This document shows positions 36,289-45,491 of a stretch of DNA of 64,000 nucleotides, piece by piece. The notes under the pieces were generated by a model. It worked only from the letters and a program-made list of their open reading frames with translations. It was not told the DNA's origin and made no database searches. This stretch comes from CAVXZE01 sp964615365 (GTDB lineage: Bacteria; Myxococcota_A; UBA9160; UBA6930). The stretch covers positions 1-64,000 of the forward strand of contig CAZTOU010000012.1 of assembly GCA_964615365.1 (NCBI GenBank), read 5' to 3'. The position numbers and the translations under genes were made by a program. How positions within the stretch are numbered: the stretch's first letter is position 1; every line of letters begins with the position of its first letter.

Positions 36289-38520
36289 TCAGCCCGCCGG
36301 GGCGAGCACCAGACAGGAGAGCGGAGGAAGGCGCAGGGACAGGGACTCTGGATAGCCGTGGCAGGGGACCGGATCCGCGAGGATCGAGGCGCGCGTCTCG
36401 AAGCCACTGCCTCCGAACTCGCGCGCGTCGGTCGACAGCTTCTCGACCCAGAGACCCGGATGCGGGGCTCCGATTCGATAGTCGACCCGTGGGACGGGCG
36501 TCGCGTTGACCACCACCACCAGCTCCTCGTCCCCATGGCGGCGCCGGTAGGAGACCACCGATTGGTCCCGATCGGAGCAGTCGATCCACCCGAAGCCGTC
36601 GTGATCCGGATCGGACCGCCACAGACAGGGGTGCTCGAGATACAGCCAGCCCAGCACCTCGAGCAGCCGGGTGAGCCCGATCCGGGAGGGATCCTCGGCC
36701 AGATGCCAGTCGAGGCTGTGTCGGTGGTCCCACTCCCAGTGCGGTGCCAGCTCGGCGCCCATGAAGAGCAGCTTCTTGCCGGGCCGGGTGTACTGGTAGG
36801 TGAACAGCAGCCGCAGGTTCGCGAACTTCTGCCACAGGTCGCCGGGCATCTTCTCGAGCAGCGAACCCTTGCCGTGCACGATTTCGTCGTGTGACAGCGG
36901 CATGATGAAGTGCTCGCTGTGCTCGTAGATCGCTGCGAAGGTGAGCTCGTCGTGATGGAAGCGTCGATGGACGGGATCCCTGCCCAGGTACTGCAGCGTG
37001 TCGTGCATCCACCCCATGTTCCACTTGAAGGTGAAGCCGAGCCCCCCCTCGCGCACCGGCTGGGAGACGCCCGGCCACGCGGTCGACTCCTCGGCGGCGG
37101 TGATGCACCCGGGCTCCTCGGCGCGGATCGTCTCGTTCAGCGCGCGCAGGAAGTCCACCGCCTCGAAGCTCTCCGGACCGCCGAGGTGGTTTGGAACCCA
37201 CTGCCCCTCTTCGCGGCTGTAGTCCCGGTAGAGCATGGAGGCCACGGCGTCGACCCGAAGTCCGTCGATGTGATACTCGCTCAGCCAGAACAGGGCGTTC
37301 GCGATCAGGAAGTTCCGGATCTCGTGTCGCGAGTAGTTGAAGATCAGCGTGCCCCAGTCGGGGTGCTCGCCGAGCCGGGAGTCTTCGTGCTCGTAGAGCG
37401 CCGACCCGTCGAAGCGGCGCAGCGCGAAGTCGTCTCGGGGGAAGTGCGCCGGCACCCAGTCGAGAATGACTCCGATTCCGTTCTGGTGGAACTGGTCCAC
37501 CAGATAGCGGAAGTCGTCCGGATCTCCGTAGCGCGACGTCGGCGCGTAGTAGCCGCTCACCTGATAGCCCCAGGAGCCGTCGAAGGGGTACTCAGTGATC
37601 GGCAGGAGCTCGACGTGCGTATACCGGAACTGCTTCAGGTAGTCGATGAGACGCGGTGCGACCTCGCGGTAGGTGAGCGGGCGGTCACCCTCCTCGACGA
37701 CGCGCGCAAACGACCCCAGGTGGACCTCGCAGATCGCCATCGGCTCGCGAAGCGGGTCGCGATCCCGGCGCGCCTCCATCCAGTCCTTGTCGCCCCAGGC
37801 GTAGTACGAATCGACGACTCGCGAAGCACTGCCCGGCGGCGGCTCCATGGAGAGGGCGAAGGGATCGGTCTTGAGGCGTAGCGCGCCCTCTTTGGTCTTG
37901 ATCTCGTACTTGTAGAGCGCGCCCGGCTCGAGCTCCGGAACGAAGAGCTCGAAGACACCGGAATCGCCGGTGCAGCGCATCGGGAAGGCGCTGCCATCCC
38001 ACTGGCAGAAGTCTCCGACGACGCTCACGCACTTCGCCTCGGGCGCCCACACCGCAAATGCGACGCCCGGGGCGCCGTCGATGCGGCGCGGGTGTGCACC
38101 CAGCACCTCCCAGAGGCGCCGATGGGTACCCTCCCCGAAGAGGTGAAGATCGAGCTCGCCCAGGCTGCACGGGAAGCGGTAGGGGTCCTCCCGATCCCAG
38201 ATGTTGCCGTCGGCGAAGTGGAAGCGCAGCCGGTAGCGCAGAGGCATCGGCGCTTCGGGCAGGAAGCAGGCGAACAGCCCCCGGATGCCGGCGGGCTGCA
38301 TCGGGACCACGTCGTCCCCCGGGAGCACCAGCGATACCGCGAGCGCCTCGGCGTGGAAGGCGCGGATCACGACGCCCGCGCAGCCGTCGAGGGTGGCGTC
38401 GTGAGGCCCCAGGACCCGCTGCGGGTGGGCGAGCTCGCCGGCCGCGAGGCGCGCCGCGTCGGCCGCCTCGACCGCCAGCGTCCAGGCCGGAAACGATTCT
38501 CGTGCCGTGCGTTCGCTCAT
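36289..38520 (-). CDS. glgB: 1,4-alpha-glucan branching enzyme
   Basis: GlgB cuts alpha-1,4 glucan chains and re-attaches them as alpha-1,6 branches in glycogen. The 743 residues from ATG 38520 (AGAGG site) match the long form: two N-terminal CBM48-like domains, then the GH13 barrel with HVELLPITEYPFDGSWGYQ, GVILDWVPAHFPRDD, the nucleophile Asp in IDGLRVDAVASMLY, the acid Glu in ITAAEESTAWPGVS and the transition-state motif PLSHDEIVHGK. A C-terminal beta domain ends the protein. It diverges from the GH57 gene over 248 bases, which together with the nearby GT4 gene suggests a glycogen locus. Confidence 0.95.
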   Translation of the reverse strand: MSERTARESFPAWTLAVEAADAARLAAGELAHPQRVLGPHDATLDGCAGVVIRAFHAEALAVSLVLPGDDVVPMQPAGIRGLFACFLPEAPMPLRYRLRFHFADGNIWDREDPYRFPCSLGELDLHLFGEGTHRRLWEVLGAHPRRIDGAPGVAFAVWAPEAKCVSVVGDFCQWDGSAFPMRCTGDSGVFELFVPELEPGALYKYEIKTKEGALRLKTDPFALSMEPPPGSASRVVDSYYAWGDKDWMEARRDRDPLREPMAICEVHLGSFARVVEEGDRPLTYREVAPRLIDYLKQFRYTHVELLPITEYPFDGSWGYQVSGYYAPTSRYGDPDDFRYLVDQFHQNGIGVILDWVPAHFPRDDFALRRFDGSALYEHEDSRLGEHPDWGTLIFNYSRHEIRNFLIANALFWLSEYHIDGLRVDAVASMLYRDYSREEGQWVPNHLGGPESFEAVDFLRALNETIRAEEPGCITAAEESTAWPGVSQPVREGGLGFTFKWNMGWMHDTLQYLGRDPVHRRFHHDELTFAAIYEHSEHFIMPLSHDEIVHGKGSLLEKMPGDLWQKFANLRLLFTYQYTRPGKKLLFMGAELAPHWEWDHRHSLDWHLAEDPSRIGLTRLLEVLGWLYLEHPCLWRSDPDHDGFGWIDCSDRDQSVVSYRRRHGDEELVVVVNATPVPRVDYRIGAPHPGLWVEKLSTDAREFGGSGFETRASILADPVPCHGYPESLSLRLPPLSCLVLAPAG

Positions 38521-38768
38521 CCTGACCTCTGCTGGAGGATAGCCGGCAGCGGCCGAAGTGTAGCGCTGGAGCGAGCCACCCGGGGCGAGCGCCCGCCCGG
38601 ATCCCTCCGGGAACGGGGCGCGCAGGCCCGAAGCCCATCGCCCTCCCCGGCCCGGGCCCTCCGGTGAGGGTACTCGCCCCCGGCTTGCCAGCGTCACCAT
38701 TGCGCGCCAAGCTTCGAAGTGTAGAGAGGGCGTCCCGCCCTGCTCGATCCCCGCACCCCCCGGAAACC

Positions 38769-40232
38769 ATGAGCACGCTGACGCTTCCCGAAACCATCGG
38801 CGATCTCCCCAACCTCTGCGGCTCGGAGGATCGGATCGCCGCCGCGCTCTCCGGCGCCGATCCCGTCTTCCTGCCGGAGAGCGGGGTCGACTTCGACCGC
38901 GCCAGGAGCTGCTTCGCCAATGCGCTGCACATGCAGCAGCCGCTGATCCCAGCCGGCGGCGACGATCTGCGCACCGCGGAAGTCATCAGCAATCTCGAGC
39001 ACATGATGGATCACCCCGACATCGGGGACAATCACAATGCCCCGGTCTTCCACTGGTGCTACAAGCGGATGGGCGAGTTCATCCCCGAGCTGGTCCAGAA
39101 CGGCAAGCGACCTCGGATCATGCTCGAGTATTCGGGCTGCCTCCTCCACGGCCTCCGTCAGATGGGCTTGCACGACGTCTTCGACGCCCTCCGGACCATC
39201 ACCTGCGATCCCACCCATCGGCGTCACGTCGAGTGGCTGGGAGCGCCCTGGGGCCACGCCGTCGCGCCCTCCACCCCCGTGCAGGACTACCGCCTCCACG
39301 TCCGGGCCTGGCAGCATCACTTCGCCGCGATCTTCGGTCTGGAGGCGCTCGGCCGCGTCAGGGGATTCTCCCCGTCGGAGATGGCTCTGCCCAACCACCC
39401 CGACGTCTGTTACGAATTCGTGAAGACGCTTCTCCATTGCGGCTACCGCTGGGTCCTGGTGCAAGAGCACACCGTCGAGCGCCAGGGGGATGGCGGCGAG
39501 CTCCGGGATCGCCACCTGCCCCACCGCCTGGTCGCGAAGAACTCCCGCGGCCAGACCCTCAGCATCATCGCCGTCATCAAGACCCAGGGAAGCGACACCA
39601 AGCTGGTCGCCCAGATGCAGCCCTACTACGAGGCGCAGGGACTCTCACCGGCGGAGCTGGGCGGGAGGTCCGTCCCCCGGCTCGTGACACAGATCGCCGA
39701 CGGCGAGAACGGCGGCGTGATGATGAACGAGTTCCCGCCGAAGTATCTCGAGGTGATGTCGGAGGCGTCGGACGGCGAGACGCCGCCGGTCAACGTCAGC
39801 GAGTACCTGGAATTCCTCGAGGCCAGCGGCATCACCGCGGACCAGCTCCCCGCCGTCCAGCCGGTCCTGCAGCACCGGATCTGGGAGCGGCTTCCGGAGG
39901 GATCCGGCCCGGAATACCTGAAGCCGCTGATCGCAGAGCTGGAGCGGGAGGACCACGACTTCCACATGGAGGGCGGAAGCTGGACCAACGACATCTCCTG
40001 GGTCCAGGGCTATGACCACGTGCTGGGTCCGATGGAAGCGGCCAGCGCCCTGTTCGCGGAGAAGGTGGTCGGGGCCGGCACGCCGACGTCGGATCCGCGC
40101 TACCGGAACGCCCTCTTCCACCTGCTGATCAGTCAGACCAGCTGCTTCCGCTACTGGGGGGAAGGCACCTTCGCCGACTACGGTCGTGAGCTCTGCCGGC
40201 GGGCCGTGGAGATCATCGAGCGCGATTTCTGA
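38769..40232 (+). CDS. Glycoside hydrolase family 57 protein
   Basis: The 487-residue protein from ATG 38769 shows degenerate forms of the GH57 motifs: MQQP near the N-terminus (the HQP motif), RIMLEYSGCLL, and GFSPSEMALP, whose Glu is the expected nucleophile. Family members act on alpha-glucans as amylases, branching enzymes or 4-alpha-glucanotransferases. Located between glgB and a GT4 glycosyltransferase, it probably trims or branches glycogen. The motif-1 His is replaced by Gln, which is unusual. No signal peptide is visible, consistent with cytoplasmic glycogen work. Confidence 0.8.
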   Translation: MSTLTLPETIGDLPNLCGSEDRIAAALSGADPVFLPESGVDFDRARSCFANALHMQQPLIPAGGDDLRTAEVISNLEHMMDHPDIGDNHNAPVFHWCYKRMGEFIPELVQNGKRPRIMLEYSGCLLHGLRQMGLHDVFDALRTITCDPTHRRHVEWLGAPWGHAVAPSTPVQDYRLHVRAWQHHFAAIFGLEALGRVRGFSPSEMALPNHPDVCYEFVKTLLHCGYRWVLVQEHTVERQGDGGELRDRHLPHRLVAKNSRGQTLSIIAVIKTQGSDTKLVAQMQPYYEAQGLSPAELGGRSVPRLVTQIADGENGGVMMNEFPPKYLEVMSEASDGETPPVNVSEYLEFLEASGITADQLPAVQPVLQHRIWERLPEGSGPEYLKPLIAELEREDHDFHMEGGSWTNDISWVQGYDHVLGPMEAASALFAEKVVGAGTPTSDPRYRNALFHLLISQTSCFRYWGEGTFADYGRELCRRAVEIIERDF

Positions 40233-40256
40233 GCGCGCGAGGAGGAGTCGGCCGGG

Positions 40257-41429
40257 CTAGTCGATCAGCTCGCGATAGATCCCCTCGACCTGGCCGGCGA
40301 CGACGTCCCAGCTAAAGCCGTAGGCCGCCTTGACCCGTCCGCGCTCCCCCATCCAGCGCGCCTGCTCGAAATCGCCGAAGATGGTGTTGATGCCCCAGCA
40401 GATCGACTGCGGATTGGCGTAGACGACGAAGCCGTCCTCGCCGTGCGAGGTGAAGTAGCGCGGCCCGCCGTTCTCCGTCACCACCACCGGCTTGCCCGCG
40501 GCCCACGCCTCCAGGATGACCATTCCGAAGGGCTCGTTCCGGCTGGGCACGCAGACCACGTCGGCGCTCTTGTAGAGATTGACGAGATCGCTCCAGGCCC
40601 CCATCGCCCCCGGGAAGCGCACCGCGTGGCCGACCCCCAGCTCCCAGGCGCGGTGCTCCAGAGACGGCCTCATGTCGCCGTCACCGACGAAGACGATCTT
40701 CGCATCAGGCCGGTGCTCGAGGATCCCCGGCACCGCCTCCAGCAGCAGGTCGGGTCCCTTCTGGGTGCTCATCCGACCCACGTACAGCGCCATCGGATCC
40801 AGGGGACCGACGCCGTAGCTACCACGACAGATGGCGGGATCGATGATCCCGTCGAAGCGACTGCAGTTGATGCCGTTGTGGACGGTGCGCAGCTTCCAGT
40901 CCGGCACCTGGTACTGCCACTTCACCTCGTCGGCCAGCGCCCCCGAGACGGTGATCACCCGGTCGGCACAGTAGGCGCCCTCCGCCTCGATCGCGCGAAC
41001 CCGCGCCGACTGCCCCTCATGGTGGAAGTTGCCGCAGCGGCCGTACTCGGTGGAGTGGAGGGTCAGCACGGTGTGGCGGCCGCGATCGTTCTTGGCCTGG
41101 ACCAGGGCCTTGGCACAGAGCCAATCGTGCGCGTGGACGATGTCGAAGCCGCCGCTCTGGTAAGCCTCCGTCTCCCCGAGGAAGTACACGAAGGCGTTGC
41201 CCATGTTGTTGGTCTCGGTGACGAAGTCCGGGTGGAGCTCGATCGGGCAGCGGTGGTAGTGGACGCCATCGATCATCTGGTAGGTGGGTTGTCCCGGACC
41301 GAGTCGCACGAAGACGTGAATCTCGTGTCCACTCCGCTGAAAGGCGGCGGCGAGCTCCGTCACATGTGCCGCCACCCCGCCAACCGCGACCGAGTGGAGA
41401 CTTTCCCAGGCGAAGAATGCGATCCGCAT
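40257..41429 (-). CDS. GT4 glycosyltransferase, likely glycogen-type glucan synthase
   Basis: The 390-residue protein has the GT-B layout: N-terminal WESLHSVAVGGVAAHVTELA (glycine-rich acceptor loop), FDIVHAHDWLCAKA, and C-terminal MALYVGRMSTQKGPDLLLEA, VPSRNEPFGMVILEAWAAGK with the donor-binding Glu pair EPFG...E. These match GT4-family glycogen/starch synthase-like enzymes that accompany GH57 proteins. It converges with the GH57 gene 24 bases away. Activity on ADP- or UDP-glucose is inferred from context, since no other synthase or glgC lies in the window. Confidence 0.85.
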   Translation of the reverse strand: MRIAFFAWESLHSVAVGGVAAHVTELAAAFQRSGHEIHVFVRLGPGQPTYQMIDGVHYHRCPIELHPDFVTETNNMGNAFVYFLGETEAYQSGGFDIVHAHDWLCAKALVQAKNDRGRHTVLTLHSTEYGRCGNFHHEGQSARVRAIEAEGAYCADRVITVSGALADEVKWQYQVPDWKLRTVHNGINCSRFDGIIDPAICRGSYGVGPLDPMALYVGRMSTQKGPDLLLEAVPGILEHRPDAKIVFVGDGDMRPSLEHRAWELGVGHAVRFPGAMGAWSDLVNLYKSADVVCVPSRNEPFGMVILEAWAAGKPVVVTENGGPRYFTSHGEDGFVVYANPQSICWGINTIFGDFEQARWMGERGRVKAAYGFSWDVVAGQVEGIYRELID

Positions 41430-41692
41430 ATCGGACCCCCATCGATCCGAAAGATCATTTCGCCCCCGGTCGAGCGCGCACGGGTTCCCGGTTCGGACTG
41501 CGTCAGTGTGTGCGGGGGGTTGCCAGATGAGATCGGGGCGTCTCAGCGGCCTCGTTCAGGACTGCGCTCGAGGCGGAGGGGTAGTAGAGAAATAGCCGAC
41601 TTGAGAAAAAACCCAAGCCAATGCGAGGCTCTGGGAGCCGATTCCCTGACCGCTCGGAAGCTTGCAGGGCCGGTCCACCTCAGAACGCTGTT

Positions 41693-42508
41693 CTATTTCT
41701 GTCCCGCCCTGCGGACGACGAGGGCCACCAACCCGCAGAGGACGAAGACGACCCCCAGCGCGGCGACCACGGAAGCCCCCGTCGGCAGGTCCCAGAGGGC
41801 ACTGGCCGCGATCCCCGCCCCGCTTCCGAGCGTTCCGAAGGCACACCCCCCCAGCAAGCGGCTCCGAGTGCCGTGGAAGAAGAGCATCGCGCAGGCGGCC
41901 GGCACGATCAGGAAGCTGAAGACCAGGAGGACGCCGGCGATCTTCACCGAAGTCGTGACCACCACGCCGAAGCTCGCGTAGAAGACGAAGTCGAAGAGTC
42001 GCGTCCCCGCGGCGCGCCCGGCGGCGTTCGCAGCCGAGATCTCCATGAAGCGGCCGCCCAGAACCAGGTACAGAAGCGAGACGACGGCGTAGATGGCGAA
42101 GGTGACCCCGACCTCGGGCCAATCCACGAAGAGCAGCCTTCCCACCAGCATGTGCTCGATCTCTTCGCGCTCGACCGCGCTCTGGGAGAGCAGGAGAACC
42201 GTGAGGGCCGAGCCGACGGCGTAGACGATTCCGATGAACGCCTCCTGGGGAATCCATCGGTCGCCGAAGCGCAGCATTGCGAACAACGCCGCGCCGGCGA
42301 AGGTGAATGAGAGCGACACCAGATACGCATCGGTGGAGCCGGAGGAGAAGCCGGCAATGAGCGCCACGGCGACCCCCATCGCCGCGATCTGCGCCAGAGC
42401 GAGGTCGACGAAGATCACCTCTCGCATCAGCACGTGCAGCCCCAGATAGGTGTGGATCCCGACGATGATCAGGCAGGCGGCGAGAGGCGCCGCGATCACC
42501 TCAAGCAT
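41693..42508 (-). CDS. znuB: Zinc/manganese-type ABC transporter permease
   Basis: The 271-residue inner-membrane protein has about eight hydrophobic segments and the ABC-3 pattern of ZnuB/MntB: GLHVLMREVIFVDLALAQIA near the N-terminus (the D-A-L-A cytoplasmic coupling region) and KIAGVLLVFSFLIVPAACA. I use ATG 42508 because of the GAAAGGAGGG site; the frame is open upstream inside znuA. It is the last gene of a leftward operon with znuA, a porin and a His-rich protein. The expected ATPase gene (znuC) is absent from the operon and from the window. Confidence 0.85.
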   Translation of the reverse strand: MLEVIAAPLAACLIIVGIHTYLGLHVLMREVIFVDLALAQIAAMGVAVALIAGFSSGSTDAYLVSLSFTFAGAALFAMLRFGDRWIPQEAFIGIVYAVGSALTVLLLSQSAVEREEIEHMLVGRLLFVDWPEVGVTFAIYAVVSLLYLVLGGRFMEISAANAAGRAAGTRLFDFVFYASFGVVVTTSVKIAGVLLVFSFLIVPAACAMLFFHGTRSRLLGGCAFGTLGSGAGIAASALWDLPTGASVVAALGVVFVLCGLVALVVRRAGQK

Positions 42509-42534
42509 CGAGCCCTCCTTTCGGCCCGCGCAAG

Positions 42535-43446
42535 CTAGAGGCCCAGCTCTCGGTAGGCCGCGAGCAGCGCCTCGACATTGTGCTCGAAGATGTCTTCGTA
42601 CTCCTCGACGTTCGGAAGGGCGTTCACCTCCTGGGCCAGCACCAGCGCCCTCCCTCCGGCGCGCTGCGCCACGAGCTGCCCGTTCTTCTCGTTGCTGAAA
42701 GTGGTGAGGATCACGATCCTCGCGCCCTCGGCTTTCATGCGCTCCACGCACTCGGTGAGATGTCTGGGCCCGGGGGCGATGCCCGGCTTCGGCTCGACCT
42801 CCGCCACCTCTTCGAGAAAGAAGCGGTCGAGAAAGTAGGTCCAGGCGCGATGATAGGTCGCCACCGGCACCCTGCCGTGGGGCTCGAGCCGGGCGACCCA
42901 CTGCTCCACGAGCCGGTGCATTCGCCGGGCAAAGGCCTGGTAGCTGGCATCGAAGCTCTCCGCGTGAGCCGGGTCGAGCCGCGCCAGCGCCTCCGCGATC
43001 GTCCGCGCCATCCGGATCCCGTTCAGGGGGTCGAGGGCGTAGTGGGGGTTCCCGTAGACGTGGATGTCGCCCTGGGCCCGCGTGAGCTCGCCGCGTTCGG
43101 GAACCTCCTTGAGAGCGATCCCCGCCGAGAGATCGACGTACGCTTCCCCTCCGGGCAGCAGGCGGTCCCTGCGAGCGCTCTTCAGGAGGACGGGCACCCA
43201 CGGCTCGGCATCGAGACCCGTGTGGACGAAGAGATCGGCCTTGCGGAGCTTGATGATGAAGCTCGGCTTGGGAATCACGTTGTGAGCGTTCTCGGGACCG
43301 CGCATCAAGCTCTCGACCTTCACGTGCTCCCCGCCGATCTTTCTGACCAGATCGGCGTGGATCGGCGTGGTGGTCACGACATTCGCGGTCGCGAAGGACG
43401 CGATCGGTACCAGGAGGAAGAAGAGCGCGACTAGAATCCTTTGCAT
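42535..43446 (-). CDS. znuA: Zinc ABC transporter substrate-binding protein
   Basis: The 303-residue protein has a signal peptide (MQRILVALFFLLVPIASFA) and the metal ligands of cluster A-I binding proteins: His in TTPIHADLV, AHNVIPKPS, the GNPHYALDP motif and TYHRAWTYF. It captures Zn2+ (possibly Mn2+) in the periplasm and delivers it to ZnuB. It starts 10 bases after the porin stop, so porin, ZnuA and ZnuB are probably co-transcribed. The usual His-rich loop of ZnuA is short here; the His-rich function may sit in the upstream small protein. Confidence 0.88.
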   Translation of the reverse strand: MQRILVALFFLLVPIASFATANVVTTTPIHADLVRKIGGEHVKVESLMRGPENAHNVIPKPSFIIKLRKADLFVHTGLDAEPWVPVLLKSARRDRLLPGGEAYVDLSAGIALKEVPERGELTRAQGDIHVYGNPHYALDPLNGIRMARTIAEALARLDPAHAESFDASYQAFARRMHRLVEQWVARLEPHGRVPVATYHRAWTYFLDRFFLEEVAEVEPKPGIAPGPRHLTECVERMKAEGARIVILTTFSNEKNGQLVAQRAGGRALVLAQEVNALPNVEEYEDIFEHNVEALLAAYRELGL

Positions 43447-43456
43447 CGGTGGACTC

Positions 43457-44803
43457 CTATCGGTTGACCCAGTAGGGGTGGGCCGGGTGGGCGCCGAGGG
43501 CGAAGGTCAGCTGGAGCATCAGGTTGTCCTGATCCCCGCCACCGCCGAACCGGTCGAAGGATCGATGCTGGTACTCCAGCCGCAGGCGGAGGAACTCGCT
43601 GAGATACCAGCTGATCCACGAGGAGAGCGCCCACTCCGAGTCGTCGCTGTCGTGGAACTCGAGGTTCGGAAACTCGGTGTAGTCGTACCGCAGCCCCGCG
43701 AACCAATTCTGCGCGAACTGATACTGCCCGAACCCGTAGAATCCGAGACTCCGGTTTCGATCGATGCCGCCACCCTCGGGCTCCCAGTCGTTCGTCCCCC
43801 AGAAGAGCTCCCCCTGCAGCAGGAGGCTGCGCAAGTCTGGTCTGCTCGGATCGCGCCACAGGTAGGTCGCATCCAGGCCCAGCAGATAGGCGCGGGAATC
43901 GGTGTCGTCGGAGGTGTGTCCGAAGAGGAAGCTCCCCCCCAGCTCGAGGGAGCTCCAGTCCCCGAGCTCCTCGAATAGCTTCATGTGCGAGACCAGCGCG
44001 GGATTCCTCGCGTTCGGCCCGCCGAGGATGGGTGACTCCTCCCCGCCATCGCTGTTGACCACCTCTGTGACGACCTCGATGTAGCGCTCCCAGGGGTTGG
44101 GGACGATGTAGCTGAGCGAGCCGCCGATAGTCATGAGACCCTCGGGACCGAGGAAGGCCTCCACGGCCAAGGGCCGCGTCACCTGGGGAAGATCGTGGGT
44201 GTGGAGGAGGTTGTTCCGACCGAACGAGGCGCGGAACTTGCCCGCCTTGAGGGCGAGATCGTAGGGCAGCGTGTGGAAGTTCAGATACCCCTCTTCGATG
44301 TGAACGTGCGAATGGATCTCGGCCTCCCCACCTTCCTGCTCGATCTCCTCTCCCAGGGCCAGAATCAGGGCTCCATCCACCCAGGGCGCCACCGCGGCCC
44401 GGAAGTCGAGCTCAAACTCGCGGAGGTTGAAGCGGTTGAAGCGTTTGTCGTCGCCGTCCGTCGAGAGACTCCCGCCGAGATCGCCGAAGACGGTGATCTC
44501 GGGATTGAGGAGATTTCCCTGGCCGAGCGCGCCGACCAGCCCGCGCGAGGCACCGCCGCTCGCGGCATCGGCCTCGCCCCCGCCGCGACTCGAGCTCTCC
44601 CATCGCGCCAAGGCGTCCTCGAGCTCGCGGATCCGGTCCTGGTCCGCCTCGCGCTCCCTCTCGAGCGCCTCGACCCGCGCGCTCATGCTGCGCATTTCTT
44701 CGACGAGCGCCCCGATCGGCGGCTCTCCGGTCTCGCTCCCCGCGACGCCGGCCCATCCCAGAAGCGCGATGCACATCACGCCGCAGCTGACAGATCTTGC
44801 CAT
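43457..44803 (-). CDS. Outer-membrane beta-barrel porin of the zinc operon
   Basis: From ATG 44803 (GGAGG 7 bases upstream) the 448-residue protein has a signal peptide, a short coiled coil (MSARVEALEREREADQDRIR), then a barrel of alternating strands ending in YWVNR. Near the middle, EAEIHSHVHIEEGYLNFHT and NNLLHTHDLPQV place a cluster of histidines where a barrel loop or lumen would be. It resembles phosphate-porin/OprP-like barrels in strand texture. Being directly upstream of znuA, it is probably a zinc-regulated outer-membrane entry channel. Exact substrate unproven. Confidence 0.75.
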   Translation of the reverse strand: MARSVSCGVMCIALLGWAGVAGSETGEPPIGALVEEMRSMSARVEALEREREADQDRIRELEDALARWESSSRGGGEADAASGGASRGLVGALGQGNLLNPEITVFGDLGGSLSTDGDDKRFNRFNLREFELDFRAAVAPWVDGALILALGEEIEQEGGEAEIHSHVHIEEGYLNFHTLPYDLALKAGKFRASFGRNNLLHTHDLPQVTRPLAVEAFLGPEGLMTIGGSLSYIVPNPWERYIEVVTEVVNSDGGEESPILGGPNARNPALVSHMKLFEELGDWSSLELGGSFLFGHTSDDTDSRAYLLGLDATYLWRDPSRPDLRSLLLQGELFWGTNDWEPEGGGIDRNRSLGFYGFGQYQFAQNWFAGLRYDYTEFPNLEFHDSDDSEWALSSWISWYLSEFLRLRLEYQHRSFDRFGGGGDQDNLMLQLTFALGAHPAHPYWVNR

Positions 44804-44875
44804 CACCACCCCTCCACCGCGGCGACGCGAAACGCGCCGTCGGGAGCGTGGATTGTTCGGACTCGAAACGAGGAA

Positions 44876-45319
44876 CTAGGCGGTGGAAGGCGGGGGCGGT
44901 GCGCGAGGCGACACCGTCCACAGGGCCGGGGTGAGAGGCGCGAGGACGGTTCGGTCCGCCCCGGAGACCGCGACTGGAGCGGGGGGTATCGGGACTCCGA
45001 CCAGAGGAAGCACGGCACCCGGAGCTCCGCCGAGCCGACAGGCGGGGCAGTGGTCCTCGTCGTGCGACGGGCGGGGATGGTGGTGGTGATCCGGGTCGGA
45101 GCAGGGCTGATCTGGCGAATGGGAGAGGACCCGCCAGCCGGCTTCCTGTGCTGGACAGCGCTGACAGGGTGCATCGCCGCGCTCGAGAAGCAGATGAAGC
45201 TGGTGGAGTGCCGGGAATGCGATCCAGGCGAGATAGAGCACCAGGAGGACCGGCGCCCAGCGTCTCACCCAGGCCAGCCGGTCGGATCGTAGGGGTCGGT
45301 CACCCACGGAATCACCCAT
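44876..45319 (-). CDS. Small membrane protein with a His-rich metal loop
   Basis: From ATG 45319 (MGDSVGDRPLRSDRLAW) the 147 residues hold one clear N-terminal helix (WAPVLLVLYLAWIAFPALHQ), a CQRC pair, then DPDHHHHPRPSHDEDHCPAC, a dense His/Asp/Cys loop. The C-terminus is Pro-rich. The metal-binding loop and its place just upstream of porin-znuA-znuB suggest periplasmic zinc capture or sensing. The family is not recognised. ATG 45340 is an alternative start, but a palindrome overlaps that region. Confidence 0.6.
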   Translation of the reverse strand: MGDSVGDRPLRSDRLAWVRRWAPVLLVLYLAWIAFPALHQLHLLLERGDAPCQRCPAQEAGWRVLSHSPDQPCSDPDHHHHPRPSHDEDHCPACRLGGAPGAVLPLVGVPIPPAPVAVSGADRTVLAPLTPALWTVSPRAPPPPSTA

Positions 45320-45321
45320 GA

Positions 45322-45347
45322 CGAGTTCACCAGATATCACGAACTCG
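45322..45347 (-). promoter_or_regulatory. Palindrome at the head of the zinc operon, Zur-like operator candidate
   Basis: CGAGTTC and GAACTCG form perfect 7-base arms separated by 12 bases containing GATATC. It lies 3 bases upstream of the ATG at 45319. Its size and position suit a zinc-responsive repressor site, although it does not match the E. coli Zur consensus. Confidence 0.4.
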
Positions 45348-45388
45348 GAGGCGACGCAATCGCTCGGGCCCTCAGCGCGACGTCGGAT

Positions 45389-45434
45389 TTGCGGGGGCGT
45401 TCGACGGGGATAAACTCCGGAAATCGTCGATTTC
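45389..45434 (+). promoter_or_regulatory. Promoter with overlapping palindromic operator, lsrF
   Basis: A sigma-70-like promoter TTGCGG (45389-45394), 16-base spacer, TAAACT (45411-45416) is followed at once by the perfect 15-base palindrome GAAATCGTCGATTTC (45420-45434), covering the expected transcription start. That is the classic position for a repressor site. Confidence 0.5.
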
Positions 45435-45491
45435 GCGGTCGAAGACCCTTTGCCCAGCCGCCCGTCGATTGGAGCGATTGGAGGGAACAGG

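Noticed and set aside
38554..38724. Direct repeat CGAAGTGTAG in the glgB/GH57 intergenic region
   Set aside because: Two 10-base copies 161 bases apart are not enough to name a regulatory site.
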